Made by a program: the position numbers and the translations under genes. From Arthrospiribacter ruber (lineage in GTDB: Bacteria; Bacteroidota; Bacteroidia; Cytophagales; Cyclobacteriaceae): a DNA stretch of 64,000 bases. The notes beneath the pieces were generated by a model. The model had not been told where the DNA came from. It did not search any database and saw nothing but the letters and a program-made list of their open reading frames with translations. Below, piece after piece: positions 1-8,141 of the stretch (the stretch's first letter is position 1; each line of letters starts with the position of its first letter). The stretch is taken from positions 620,001 to 684,000 of the forward strand of contig NZ_RPHB01000002.1 in the NCBI RefSeq assembly GCF_019343195.1, in the 5' to 3' direction.

Positions 1-245
1 GCGATTGGCTCTTTTGGCCAGTTCGGCGCAGTACATCCGCAGGAAACTGCCACATTGGAGATCACCAAGGGTGCGTCGCCGGAGTTGGTGAAAACAAAGG
101 TATGCTCTACCTTATCTCCTTGGGTGATATCTCCGAAATCTTTGGATTTTTCTGAAAAATCCATCACTGCACCTTTGCTATCACTCTGTGCATTGACAGC
201 AAACGCCACAAAAGCAACCATAACAAGTAAAAACAGCTTTTTCAT
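1..245 (-). CDS. DUF1573 domain-containing exported protein (partial, C-terminus outside window)
   Basis: Only the first 81 codons are visible, because the gene runs off the left edge. They begin with a signal peptide (MKKLFLLVMVAFVAFAVNAQ) and continue into an Ig-like domain with the phrases FGDITQGDKVEHTFVFTN and ISNVAVSCGCTAPNWPKEPI, which are diagnostic of DUF1573. Proteins of this family are short secreted or periplasmic proteins of unknown function that are abundant in Bacteroidota. The start lies 4 bases beyond the stop of the upstream RecD-like helicase gene, so the two may be cotranscribed. The family call is firm; the role is unknown. Confidence 0.85.
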   Translation of the reverse strand, partial: MKKLFLLVMVAFVAFAVNAQSDSKGAVMDFSEKSKDFGDITQGDKVEHTFVFTNSGDAPLVISNVAVSCGCTAPNWPKEPI

Positions 246-249
246 AGTT

Positions 250-1713
250 TTATTCATCATTTAAATTTGTCTCAGAATCTTCTTTGTAAATGTAAAACTT
301 TGGATTAAAGTTCACCATAAACAATTCCTTTTTTGCACGTGTCACCGCAGTGTATAGCCACCTGATATACTCTTGGTTGACCTGATCTTCTGTCAGGTAG
401 CCTTGATCTACAAATACCGCATCCCATTGGCCACCCTGTGATTTGTGACAGGTCAGGGCGTAAGCAAACTTCACCTGCAAAGCCGAAAGATACGGATCTT
501 TTTTGATCAGTTCCATCCTTTCACTTTTATTAACAACATCCATATAATCCAAAGACACCTGTCTGTAGAGCTCTCTATATGCTTCCACTGTCAAAGCAGG
601 ATGTGGGCTGTATAGGGTATCCAGAACGACTTTTGCTTCGAAATAAGGTTCATCGGGGTAATCCAACAACCTCAGCTCAAGAGTAGCAAACCTCAAGCCA
701 TACATTTCCTCAAACGACCTGATTTTGGTAACCTCCACAAAATCCCCATTGGCCAAAAAATTGACCTTATCGGAGTCCGCCATATAAGTGTAGTTGTTCT
801 TGACAATCATCAGCAAATCTCCCGCACTGATTTCTTCATCAAAAAAATGTATTGTCCGCCTGATATATTGATTGTATTGTACAGCCGATTTATTGGACCG
901 CGTGACTATGGCCGTATTTTCTGTTCCATACTTATCATAAGCATACCTCAAGCCATCCTCCAACCGCTCTCCTGTCATTTTGAAAAAATCCTTAAAACCT
1001 TTGGTCTGAAAGTAAATCACAGGGTTTTTTGCCTTTACCTGATCTCTCAAAAAAGTAGCATTATAGAGAATTCCGGACTCCAGCTGCTGCCTCATGACTT
1101 CGGTCAGTTCAATCATCGAAACTTTGAGCCTGAAATGCCTTACCAAATAATCCCTTTCCAAAGCAGGACTGAGTACACTCCCAACAGGAGGCAACTGTGC
1201 CGTATCCCCTACCAAAATGAGTTTGTTGCCCACACCCTGAAACACATAGTGGATCAAATCCCTCAAAAGGCTTCTGCTCCCCATAGATTCATCAGAAAGC
1301 ATGGAGGCTTCATCTACAATAAAAAGTGTGTTTTGGTAATAGTTTTTGACCAGATCAAACCCTCCACCCATGTCTCCAGCTTGATCCTTGGGCTTGTAAA
1401 TGATTTTATGGATAGTAAAGGCCGATTTTTGGCTGTAATTGCCCATGACTTTTGCTGCTCTGCCCGTGGGTGCCAACAGCATAGATTTCATTTTAATCCT
1501 GGGAAGCAACTTTACAAGCGCAGAAATCAATGATGTTTTCCCTGTACCTGCATAGCCTCTAAGGACAAAGGTAGCCCCGTCAGTATCTTGGTCTGTCAAA
1601 AAACCGTCCATCAGATTGAAAAATTCATTTTGACCATTGGTAGGTTCAAACTGGAAATATTTTTTCAACAAAACTGACGGCCTGACTGTAGGCTGATTAT
1701 CTTTACTTCCCAT
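250..1713 (-). CDS. RecD-like SF1 DNA helicase
   Basis: A 487-residue superfamily 1B helicase. Visible motifs are Walker A GYAGTGKT (residues 53-60), Walker B IVDEAS (about 132-137), motif III LVGDTAQLPPVGS, a UvrD-C2 segment with LTCHKSQG near residue 416 and the arginine-finger motif TAVTRAKK near 455. It lacks the long N-terminal region of RecBCD RecD, so it resembles the compact stand-alone RecD2-like/AAA_30 helicases that unwind DNA 5' to 3' during repair. No recB or recC is nearby. It starts 22 bases from the divergent Nudix gene, which leaves little room for two separate promoters. The helicase call is secure; the exact DNA substrate is not known. Confidence 0.9.
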   Translation of the reverse strand: MGSKDNQPTVRPSVLLKKYFQFEPTNGQNEFFNLMDGFLTDQDTDGATFVLRGYAGTGKTSLISALVKLLPRIKMKSMLLAPTGRAAKVMGNYSQKSAFTIHKIIYKPKDQAGDMGGGFDLVKNYYQNTLFIVDEASMLSDESMGSRSLLRDLIHYVFQGVGNKLILVGDTAQLPPVGSVLSPALERDYLVRHFRLKVSMIELTEVMRQQLESGILYNATFLRDQVKAKNPVIYFQTKGFKDFFKMTGERLEDGLRYAYDKYGTENTAIVTRSNKSAVQYNQYIRRTIHFFDEEISAGDLLMIVKNNYTYMADSDKVNFLANGDFVEVTKIRSFEEMYGLRFATLELRLLDYPDEPYFEAKVVLDTLYSPHPALTVEAYRELYRQVSLDYMDVVNKSERMELIKKDPYLSALQVKFAYALTCHKSQGGQWDAVFVDQGYLTEDQVNQEYIRWLYTAVTRAKKELFMVNFNPKFYIYKEDSETNLNDE

Positions 1714-1735
1714 AAGTCCACGAATCTAAGTTGAA

Positions 1736-2239
1736 ATGGCAGAACTCGAAAAAGAATTGACTGATAAATTCGGTGGAAGACTCAGAATAAGGGTTAATGG
1801 TATATTGATAGAAGACGGTGCAGCTCTGATGATCAAACACCGGATGGGACCTGAGAGGGATTTTTGGAACGTACCTGGCGGGGGAATGAAATTTGGGAGT
1901 GATGCAGCCGAAAACCTGAAGAGGGAATTCAAGGAAGAAACAGGGCTCGACATCCGTATATGTAATTTTGTTTGTGCCCACGAATATTTGGAAACACCTT
2001 TACATGCAATTGAGCTGTTTTTTTTGGTGGAAAAAACAGGCGGGCGCTTAACTCTAGGGACAGACCCTGAACTTGACAGCGGTAAGCAATTGATTACAGA
2101 ATTGAAATTTATGACACCCGAAAAACTACAAATGATCCCAAAAGGTGAAAAACATCCTCTTTTTGACGGAATAAAATCATGGAATGATGTGCGAAAGTGG
2201 ATGGGATATTTTAATTTTGAAAATAATTCGATAAAATAG
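1736..2239 (+). CDS. Nudix hydrolase
   Basis: A 167-residue Nudix protein. The box reads GGMKFGS followed by seven residues and REFKEETGL, around residues 46-68. It matches the consensus G-x5-E-x7-REUxEExGU except that the first Glu is Ser. The REFKEE acidic residues that bind the metal are intact. The preceding FWNVPGGG and hydrophobic strands fit the fold. The substrate cannot be read from sequence: the family cleaves nucleoside diphosphates linked to other moieties. It starts at an ATG 22 bases from the divergent helicase gene and is followed by a 51-base gap before an anchored unknown protein. Confidence 0.85.
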   Translation: MAELEKELTDKFGGRLRIRVNGILIEDGAALMIKHRMGPERDFWNVPGGGMKFGSDAAENLKREFKEETGLDIRICNFVCAHEYLETPLHAIELFFLVEKTGGRLTLGTDPELDSGKQLITELKFMTPEKLQMIPKGEKHPLFDGIKSWNDVRKWMGYFNFENNSIK

Positions 2240-2290
2240 CAACTTGAATAAAAACCATCAACCTTTATAAAAGATTAAATCATCTCTAAA

Positions 2291-2872
2291 ATGACACTAA
2301 GCAAAATTTTATCCGTAGTCTTCTTTCTCGGCGCTTTAGGATTGGGCTATTTCCTATTCAAAGGCGTAGATGATGTCATGCAGGAAGAAAAAAGAATCGC
2401 TGCCATCGAATCTAGAGTAATTGAAAAGCTTCAAATGCTGAGAGATGCTCAGATAGCTTACAATGCTGCTAATGGAGAATATGCGGACAACTGGAATGAC
2501 CTGAAAAACTTTATCCAAGGAGGAGAAATCTGGTTGGTACAAAGAAAAGAAACTACTAAACTGTTGGAATACGGAAAAGAAGAAACCACAGTCACTTTTG
2601 ACACTCTAGGCTCTGTGTACGTGATGGACTCCCTTTTCAACGAAAGAAGACACCCTAACTTCAACTTGGAAACATTGAACGTAGTACCAGGATCAGGTGG
2701 TCAGGAGTTTGAATACTTCACTGACAAAATCGAAAGAAGTGGACGTGAAATCCCTGTTTTCGAAATCAGAGACCCTGCTCCGGTAAATCCTAAGAGAAGA
2801 GAAAACAACAACGAGAAAGCCTTGAGAGTAGGTTCTAGAACTGATTCTTCTACTTCTGGTAACTGGGAGTAA
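2291..2872 (+). CDS. Membrane-anchored protein of unknown function
   Basis: A 193-residue protein that I do not recognise by name. It has an N-terminal membrane segment (about residues 5-24, LSKILSVVFFLGALGLGYFL), no signal-peptidase site, and then a predicted coiled stretch rich in Glu/Lys (30-55). The rest is a soluble alpha/beta region ending in a charged, Ser/Thr-rich tail. The topology implies a single-pass anchor with the bulk outside the cytoplasm. The next gene (DUF3822) starts 2 bases after its stop and coaD follows 7 bases later, so this is probably the first gene of a three-gene operon. No function is proposed. Confidence 0.8.
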   Translation: MTLSKILSVVFFLGALGLGYFLFKGVDDVMQEEKRIAAIESRVIEKLQMLRDAQIAYNAANGEYADNWNDLKNFIQGGEIWLVQRKETTKLLEYGKEETTVTFDTLGSVYVMDSLFNERRHPNFNLETLNVVPGSGGQEFEYFTDKIERSGREIPVFEIRDPAPVNPKRRENNNEKALRVGSRTDSSTSGNWE

Positions 2873-2874
2873 TC

Positions 2875-3702
2875 TTGGCAAGCTCAGTAATACATACGCA
2901 AGAAAAATACTTAAGCGATAAATTTGACATCAATACGGTGTCAAGTTTATCGCTTTTCTTGTATGAACATACGGCTCTACTGATTGCAAAGGACCAAAAC
3001 AATAAGGTGATCGCAGCCGAATCTTTCAATGAAGCAGATCAGGAAAAAGTTGTGGATACAATACTGGAAAGTGATATATTCAACAGGGATATTCCCACCG
3101 CCTTCTTTATTCACAATTCCAACTTCAGCTTAGTACCAGGCACCTTATTTAACCAAAGCTTTTTATCCACCTACCTGTCTTTCGCGGGAAAAACTGAAAA
3201 CATAGCAGCTTTTGACACTCCACTCGAAAGCAATAGCCTTCATTTGGTAGGGAGCGTTGATTTTGGATTATATCAAAAGCTTACCAAAGAAAAAACTTCA
3301 TTCCGCTTTCACCATGGAGCTGCCTCTTTTCTGTCCTATTGCTTTAAGAGTAAAACCAATCTGCTCAATCAGGAAATTCTGATCAGTTGGCACGATGGAT
3401 CGTTCTATCTTGCAGGATTTTCCAAGCAAGAATTACAGATTTTCAACAGGTTCGAAGCCAAAGACCGGGATCAGCTGCTCAGCTATGTATTTGGAATTAT
3501 GCATCAGCTCAATTTTAACCGGAAGCTTTGCCGAATCACAATTTTTGGTGATACCTCTACATTGGAAATTGACCAAGAATGGGGCAATCTTTATTTCAAA
3601 AACTTCAGGCTTTCTGACCCGGACAGCAATGTTCACTATGCAGAAAACGTAGACAACATCCTTAAATCCGCTGCCTTCGAAACACGTTGGACGATTATCT
3701 GA
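2875..3702 (+). CDS. DUF3822 family protein
   Basis: A 275-residue protein matching the Bacteroidota DUF3822 family in length and in the sequence around FHHGAASFLSYCF and LISWHDGSFYLAGF. The family is thought to have an actin/ASKHA-like ATPase fold (recalled, not shown here), and its role is unknown. Translation appears to begin at TTG: there is no in-frame ATG near the N-terminus and the preceding gene stops 2 bases upstream. coaD starts 7 bases after its stop. The conserved neighbourhood with coaD is typical of the phylum, but no mechanistic link is known to me. Confidence 0.8.
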   Translation: MASSVIHTQEKYLSDKFDINTVSSLSLFLYEHTALLIAKDQNNKVIAAESFNEADQEKVVDTILESDIFNRDIPTAFFIHNSNFSLVPGTLFNQSFLSTYLSFAGKTENIAAFDTPLESNSLHLVGSVDFGLYQKLTKEKTSFRFHHGAASFLSYCFKSKTNLLNQEILISWHDGSFYLAGFSKQELQIFNRFEAKDRDQLLSYVFGIMHQLNFNRKLCRITIFGDTSTLEIDQEWGNLYFKNFRLSDPDSNVHYAENVDNILKSAAFETRWTII

Positions 3703-3709
3703 ACCATTT

Positions 3710-4165
3710 ATGAAAAAAACAGCCATTTTTCCGGGATCTTTTGACCCGTTTACCAAAGGACATCATGACATCGTATTGCGTGGCCTCAATTTATTCGATG
3801 AACTCATTATAGGTATCGGATATAATGTAGCAAAAAAAACCAGGTACTTTGAAATAGAGGGTATGGTAAAGAAAATAGAGGAACTCTATAAGGATGAACC
3901 AAGGGTAAAAGTGGTGGTATACAATGAACTTACCTCAAGTCTTGCCAAAAAACATCAAGCAAACTTCCTGATCAGAGGATTAAGGAACACGACGGATTTT
4001 GAATATGAAAATACAATAAGCCAGATGAACAGGAAATTAAATCCCGAGCTGGAAACAGTATTTTTGATCACCTCCCCACAATTTGCTGCGGTAAGCTCTA
4101 CGGTCATCAGAGAAGTACATAAATTCGGTGCAGATGTCAGCGAATATCTTCCTTATGAAGTATAA
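3710..4165 (+). CDS. coaD: Phosphopantetheine adenylyltransferase
   Basis: A 151-residue cytoplasmic enzyme. It transfers AMP from ATP to 4'-phosphopantetheine, the penultimate step of coenzyme A synthesis. Hallmarks are the N-terminal FPGSFDPFTKGHHD with the TxGH nucleotide-binding motif, IRGLRNTTDFEYE in the middle, and the ISSTxxR-like AVSSTVIREV near the C-terminus. Length is normal for the family (about 150-165). It lies 7 bases after the DUF3822 gene. Its last 13 bases overlap the 3' end of the convergent Nudix gene, so no separate terminator fits between them. Confidence 0.97.
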   Translation: MKKTAIFPGSFDPFTKGHHDIVLRGLNLFDELIIGIGYNVAKKTRYFEIEGMVKKIEELYKDEPRVKVVVYNELTSSLAKKHQANFLIRGLRNTTDFEYENTISQMNRKLNPELETVFLITSPQFAAVSSTVIREVHKFGADVSEYLPYEV

Positions 4166-4839
4166 ACTCTGGGTACCATTTTCAGAAATTTCTTGTACAA
4201 AAACCGCATAGAAGGATAGGAATTTACCAAGGCTGTCTTTGCTTCATGATGAGTCAGCCATCGGATATCTTCTATACCCTCTTCTTTCTGTGGAGCCATC
4301 TTGGAATCATCCAGATTTTCCATGGCATACCAATAAGTTTTCTTCAAAATACTTTTCCTGTTGTGGGTATAAGTATGCCAGGTTTTGCAGATCTCCGGGC
4401 CTAGCTTGACTTTGATATTGCACTCCTCCTCCACTTCCCTTACGGCACACTGCTCAGGAGTCTCTCCTTTGTCAAATTTACCTTTAGGCAGGTCCCATTT
4501 TCCCAAACGATGGATAAAAAGTATGTCCTTTCCCTTGGTCACCACTCCTCCCGCTGCCTTGATCACCAAAAACCTGCTTTTGATAAAATCCTTCACCTCT
4601 TTTTTATCTTCAGCTACTATAGTCACCGAATCTAAATGTTTCAGTTTTCTGGTTCGCAAGAGATAGAGGAGCTTGATCAAAATATCATGAGAGGGCTCTA
4701 CAATAAGCACATCATCGTGAAAGTCACAGGTAGCGGGCATGTCAATGGGACGGTCATAAACACACTCAAAAACCTTATCCTTAGAGAGTTCTCGTGGTGT
4801 CAGGACATCGAGCGGTTTATCGTTTACAAAAATCTTCAT
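4153..4839 (-). CDS. Nudix hydrolase with N-terminal extension
   Basis: A 228-residue protein. Residues about 90-220 form a Nudix domain: AAGGVV near 95, WDLPKGKFDKGE at 115-126 and REVEEECNI at 134-142. The box follows G-x5-E-x7-REUxEExGU except that the usual Gly after the acidic cluster is Asn. The first 90 residues form a separate alpha/beta region not needed for Nudix chemistry; I do not recognise it. The Leu-Pro-Lys-Gly context resembles diadenosine polyphosphate or inositol polyphosphate hydrolases, but the substrate is uncertain. It ends inside coaD (13-base convergent overlap). Confidence 0.88.
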   Translation of the reverse strand: MKIFVNDKPLDVLTPRELSKDKVFECVYDRPIDMPATCDFHDDVLIVEPSHDILIKLLYLLRTRKLKHLDSVTIVAEDKKEVKDFIKSRFLVIKAAGGVVTKGKDILFIHRLGKWDLPKGKFDKGETPEQCAVREVEEECNIKVKLGPEICKTWHTYTHNRKSILKKTYWYAMENLDDSKMAPQKEEGIEDIRWLTHHEAKTALVNSYPSMRFLYKKFLKMVPRVYTS

Positions 4840-4932
4840 AGCTGGCTATTAAAAACTTTTCTTTATTCGAGATTTGGATCAAAAATGCATAAAATTTTCA
4901 GGCTTCACAACCGCCACTTATTTTTTATCCTT

Positions 4933-4940
4933 TAATTTTG
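4933..4940 (+). promoter_or_regulatory. Candidate -7 promoter box for pyrE
   Basis: TAATTTTG is an exact match to the Bacteroidota -7 consensus TAnnTTTG. It ends 4 bases before the pyrE ATG, so if used the transcript would be leaderless or nearly so. I see no convincing -33 TTTG element. The match could be chance in AT-rich DNA. Confidence 0.3.
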
Positions 4941-4944
4941 ACAC

Positions 4945-5601
4945 ATGGAAATATTCGACAAAAAGACAGCAGCAGAAGTAGCAGGAATGCTTCTGGAAGT
5001 AAAAGCCATAAGACTACAGCCTGAAAAACCCTTCACTTGGGCATCAGGATGGAAATCACCTATCTATTGCGACAACAGACTTTCCTTGTCTTTCCCTGAG
5101 GTGAGGACCTTTATAAAGAAAAACATGGTGAAGGCCATTGAACAAAACTTCCCTTCCGTGGAGTCAATTGCTGGTGTGGCCACAGCAGGAATTCCTCAAG
5201 GGGCACTTTTAGCGGATCAGATGGAACTGCCATTTCTGTACGTGCGATCCAAGCCTAAAGGGCATGGCATGGAAAATATGATAGAAGGAAAAGTTACTCC
5301 CGGTCAAAAAGTGGTAGTAGTAGAAGACCTGGTTTCTACAGGAGGAAGCTCTCTCAAGGCCGTAGAAGATTTGAAAGCAGCGGGTTTTGAAGTCTTGGGC
5401 ATGGTGGCCATCTTCACCTATGGATTTGATGTGGCCAAATCCAACTTTGAAAATGCAGGAGTAAAGCTTATTTGTCTAAGCGATTATTCCTCTATGCTTC
5501 CACAGGCACTAGCCAATGACTACATTGATGATGAAACGCTAGCCTCTTTGGTAGAATGGAGAAAGGATCCTTCTGCTTGGCAGGGAGTACGGGTAAGGTG
5601 A
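4945..5601 (+). CDS. pyrE: Orotate phosphoribosyltransferase
   Basis: A 218-residue cytoplasmic enzyme of de novo pyrimidine synthesis that joins orotate and PRPP to give OMP. The PRPP-binding motif VVVVEDLVSTGGSS lies around residues 128-141. WASGWKSPIYCDNR near the N-terminus and VRSKPKGHG are the usual orotate/phosphate-contacting segments. Length is typical. It is a stand-alone gene with no other pyr gene nearby. A hairpin terminator follows 12 bases after the stop. Confidence 0.96.
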   Translation: MEIFDKKTAAEVAGMLLEVKAIRLQPEKPFTWASGWKSPIYCDNRLSLSFPEVRTFIKKNMVKAIEQNFPSVESIAGVATAGIPQGALLADQMELPFLYVRSKPKGHGMENMIEGKVTPGQKVVVVEDLVSTGGSSLKAVEDLKAAGFEVLGMVAIFTYGFDVAKSNFENAGVKLICLSDYSSMLPQALANDYIDDETLASLVEWRKDPSAWQGVRVR

Positions 5602-5612
5602 CCCTCTGAACC

Positions 5613-5652
5613 AAAAAAACCAGCTCTGATTAAAATCATAGCTGGTTTTCAA
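5613..5652. terminator. Bidirectional intrinsic terminator between pyrE and rmlB
   Basis: A 10-bp stem (AAAACCAGCT at 5616-5625 pairing with AGCTGGTTTT at 5640-5649) encloses a 14-base loop. There is a run of seven A on the left side and T-rich sequence on the right, so it can stop pyrE on the plus strand and rmlB on the minus strand. Confidence 0.7.
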
Positions 5653-5846
5653 TAAACTGTATGCCTGATATCTTCAGCAGACACTGAATAGCGGCAGATT
5701 TTGACGGAACTCCTTGATCCTAGGCAATTTCTAGAATATACATTAGACCTTTACGATATATGGGATAAAACAATTAATTTCTTCCTACATTACTAAGGAT
5801 TAATAATAGGTCTATTTATTCATACTCCCCAAAAAAACAAATACTT

Positions 5847-6893
5847 TTATTCGTAATGTTCCTCATAGTACTTCTGGTAATTACCTGAAGTGACATTTTC
5901 AAGCCAGGCCTCATTTCCAAGGTACCAGTCCACTGTCTTTTCTATTCCTTCCTCAAATTGAAGACTTGGTTCCCAGCCCAATTCCTGCTGGATCTTGCTG
6001 GCATCAATGGCATACCTATGGTCATGGCCGGCCCTGTCTTTGACAAAGGTGATCAACTTTTCAGAAGTCCCTTCTTCCCTGCCTAGCTTTCTATCCATTA
6101 TCTTACAGAGAGTTCTGACGATATCTATGTTTTTCCACTCGTTAAACCCACCGATATTGTAAGTTTCCCCATTTTTCCCAGAGTGAAACACCACATCAAT
6201 TGCCCTTGCATGGTCCACTACATACAACCAGTCACGGATGTTTTCTCCTTTACCGTAGACCGGAAGTGCTTTGTTATTTTTGATATTGTTGATACAAAGT
6301 GGAATCAGTTTTTCAGGAAACTGATTTGGGCCATAATTATTACTGCAATTAGAGATTACAGTCCTCAGCTTGTAGGTATTGTTATATGCCCTAACAAAAT
6401 GATCTGAAGAAGCTTTGGAAGCGGAGTAAGGTGACTGTGGGTCATAAGGAGTAGTCTCAAGGAAAAAGCCTCCATCATCTAAGGATCCATACACTTCATC
6501 TGTTGAGATATGGTAAAAAAGGTGTTTCTCATAATCTTTCCAGTAAGATTTTGCAGCATTCAGAAGATTCACGGTCCCGATAACATTGGTTCTCACAAAA
6601 GCCAATGGGTCAGAAATAGACCTGTCCACATGGGACTCCGCAGCCAAATGGATCACATCAGTGATGTCATGCTTTTCAAACACCTGATTAAGTTCAGACT
6701 CGTCCAATATATCCACCTTTTCAAAGGTGTAATTGGAAGCGCCTTCTATTTCCTTAAGGTTTTCAAGATTGCCAGCGTAGGTAAGCACATCCAAGTTGAC
6801 AATATGATAATCAGGGTAATTCTTGACAAAAAGTGCTACCACATGACTGCCGATAAATCCGGCACCTCCTGTAATCAAAATGTTCTTTTTCAT
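5847..6893 (-). CDS. rfbB: dTDP-glucose 4,6-dehydratase
   Basis: A 348-residue extended short-chain dehydrogenase that converts dTDP-glucose to dTDP-4-keto-6-deoxyglucose, the second step of dTDP-rhamnose and related deoxysugar synthesis. Visible features are the N-terminal NAD site TGGAGFIGSH, the active-site segment HISTDEVYGS, and the catalytic YSASK (Tyr-x3-Lys). AAESHVDRSI and the C-terminal LGWEP/EGIEKTVDWY are typical of RmlB. The usual rmlA, C and D partners are absent from the window. It follows the neighbouring epimerase gene by 28 bases on the same strand, so the two probably form one surface-polysaccharide transcription unit. Confidence 0.94.
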   Translation of the reverse strand: MKKNILITGGAGFIGSHVVALFVKNYPDYHIVNLDVLTYAGNLENLKEIEGASNYTFEKVDILDESELNQVFEKHDITDVIHLAAESHVDRSISDPLAFVRTNVIGTVNLLNAAKSYWKDYEKHLFYHISTDEVYGSLDDGGFFLETTPYDPQSPYSASKASSDHFVRAYNNTYKLRTVISNCSNNYGPNQFPEKLIPLCINNIKNNKALPVYGKGENIRDWLYVVDHARAIDVVFHSGKNGETYNIGGFNEWKNIDIVRTLCKIMDRKLGREEGTSEKLITFVKDRAGHDHRYAIDASKIQQELGWEPSLQFEEGIEKTVDWYLGNEAWLENVTSGNYQKYYEEHYE

Positions 6894-6921
6894 TTCTTTT
6901 GAATAAAAAACTTGTTGAAAA

Positions 6922-7974
6922 TTATTTTTTATAAAACGCTCTGTACCATTCTACAAATTTAGCTACTCCCGTTTCCACAGAAGTGTCCGGCTTGTAGCCT
7001 GTATCCCGCATCAGATCAGTGACATCAGCAAATGTAGCGGGAACGTCCCCTGCCTGTAAAGGCAACATTTCCTTTTTTGCCACTTTCCCAAGTGCCTTTT
7101 CCAAAGCACCTATATAATCCATCAGTTCTACCGGGTTGGAATTCCCAATATTGTAAACTTTGTATGGCGCATAAGAGCTTCCTGGATCGGGATCATCCCC
7201 GGACCATTCCGGGCTTCCAGCCGGGACGGTATCGGCGACTCTTTTTATACCCTCCACTATATCTCCTACATAAGTGAAGTCCCTTTTCATTTTGCCATGG
7301 TTGAAAACCTGAATAGGCTCATCTTTGGAAATGGCTTCTATAAAAAGGAACAATGCCATATCGGGTCTTCCCCAAGGACCATAAACTGTAAAAAACCTCA
7401 AGCCTGTGGTGGGAATATTGAAAAGATGGCTGTAAGTATGGGCCATCAGTTCGTTGGACTTCTTAGAAGCTGCGTACAAGCTTAAAGGATGATCAACATT
7501 ATCCGAAGTGGAAAAAGGCATACTTGTATTGGCACCGTACACTGAGCTTGAGGAGGCATATACCAAATGCTTGACCGGATACGCCCTACAGGCCTCAAGA
7601 ATATTCACAAAGCCTGAAACATTGGTATCAATATAGGCAGTAGGATTGATAAGTGAATACCGTACCCCTGCTTGGGCAGCAAGGTTGATCACTACATCAA
7701 ATTTCTCCTTTTCAAACAAAGCCATCATGGCTGATTTATCCGCCAAATCCATCTTTACAAAAGTGTATTTTTCAAATCTGGATGAACTTACCGGTTGATG
7801 GTCCTGGATCTTTTCCTTATCAATCCCGCTCTCAGAAAGTCTTGCAAACTTCAGGTTGACATCATAATAATCGTTGATATTATCAATCCCCACCACGAAA
7901 TCTCCCCTTTCAAGCAACAAATGGGCTAGATGGAACCCAATAAAACCGGCAGTACCGGTAATCAAATATTTCAT
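6922..7974 (-). CDS. NAD-dependent epimerase, UDP-glucuronate 4-epimerase-like
   Basis: A 350-residue extended SDR. It starts with TGTAGFIGFHLA and has GIDNINDYYDVNLKFARL near residue 35, the phrase typical of UDP-glucuronate/galacturonate 4-epimerases of capsule loci. The catalytic YAASK follows, then FTVYGPWGRPDMA. The expected product is UDP-galacturonate from UDP-glucuronate for envelope polysaccharide. Substrate choice is by resemblance only; UDP-GlcNAc epimerase is less likely. It lies 28 bases before rfbB and 167 bases after the GT4 gene, all on the minus strand. Confidence 0.88.
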   Translation of the reverse strand: MKYLITGTAGFIGFHLAHLLLERGDFVVGIDNINDYYDVNLKFARLSESGIDKEKIQDHQPVSSSRFEKYTFVKMDLADKSAMMALFEKEKFDVVINLAAQAGVRYSLINPTAYIDTNVSGFVNILEACRAYPVKHLVYASSSSVYGANTSMPFSTSDNVDHPLSLYAASKKSNELMAHTYSHLFNIPTTGLRFFTVYGPWGRPDMALFLFIEAISKDEPIQVFNHGKMKRDFTYVGDIVEGIKRVADTVPAGSPEWSGDDPDPGSSYAPYKVYNIGNSNPVELMDYIGALEKALGKVAKKEMLPLQAGDVPATFADVTDLMRDTGYKPDTSVETGVAKFVEWYRAFYKK

Positions 7975-8141
7975 TTGTATAAAATTGATTTGTAAAAAAC
8001 CATATTCTTATTTCTGAGCTTTTCCCACTCTTCCAGATGAAAAGGGTAAATTTCAAAAATCGTAAATAGTGGTTTCATTGAAAGAATTAAATTGGTTCTT
8101 GCCAATAGCAAATTAACACAAGTATTTCCATAAATATCAAA

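Noticed and set aside
847-1533. 228-codon plus-strand frame antisense to the RecD-like helicase
   Set aside because: It lies wholly inside the helicase gene, whose motifs are intact, and has no recognisable domain.
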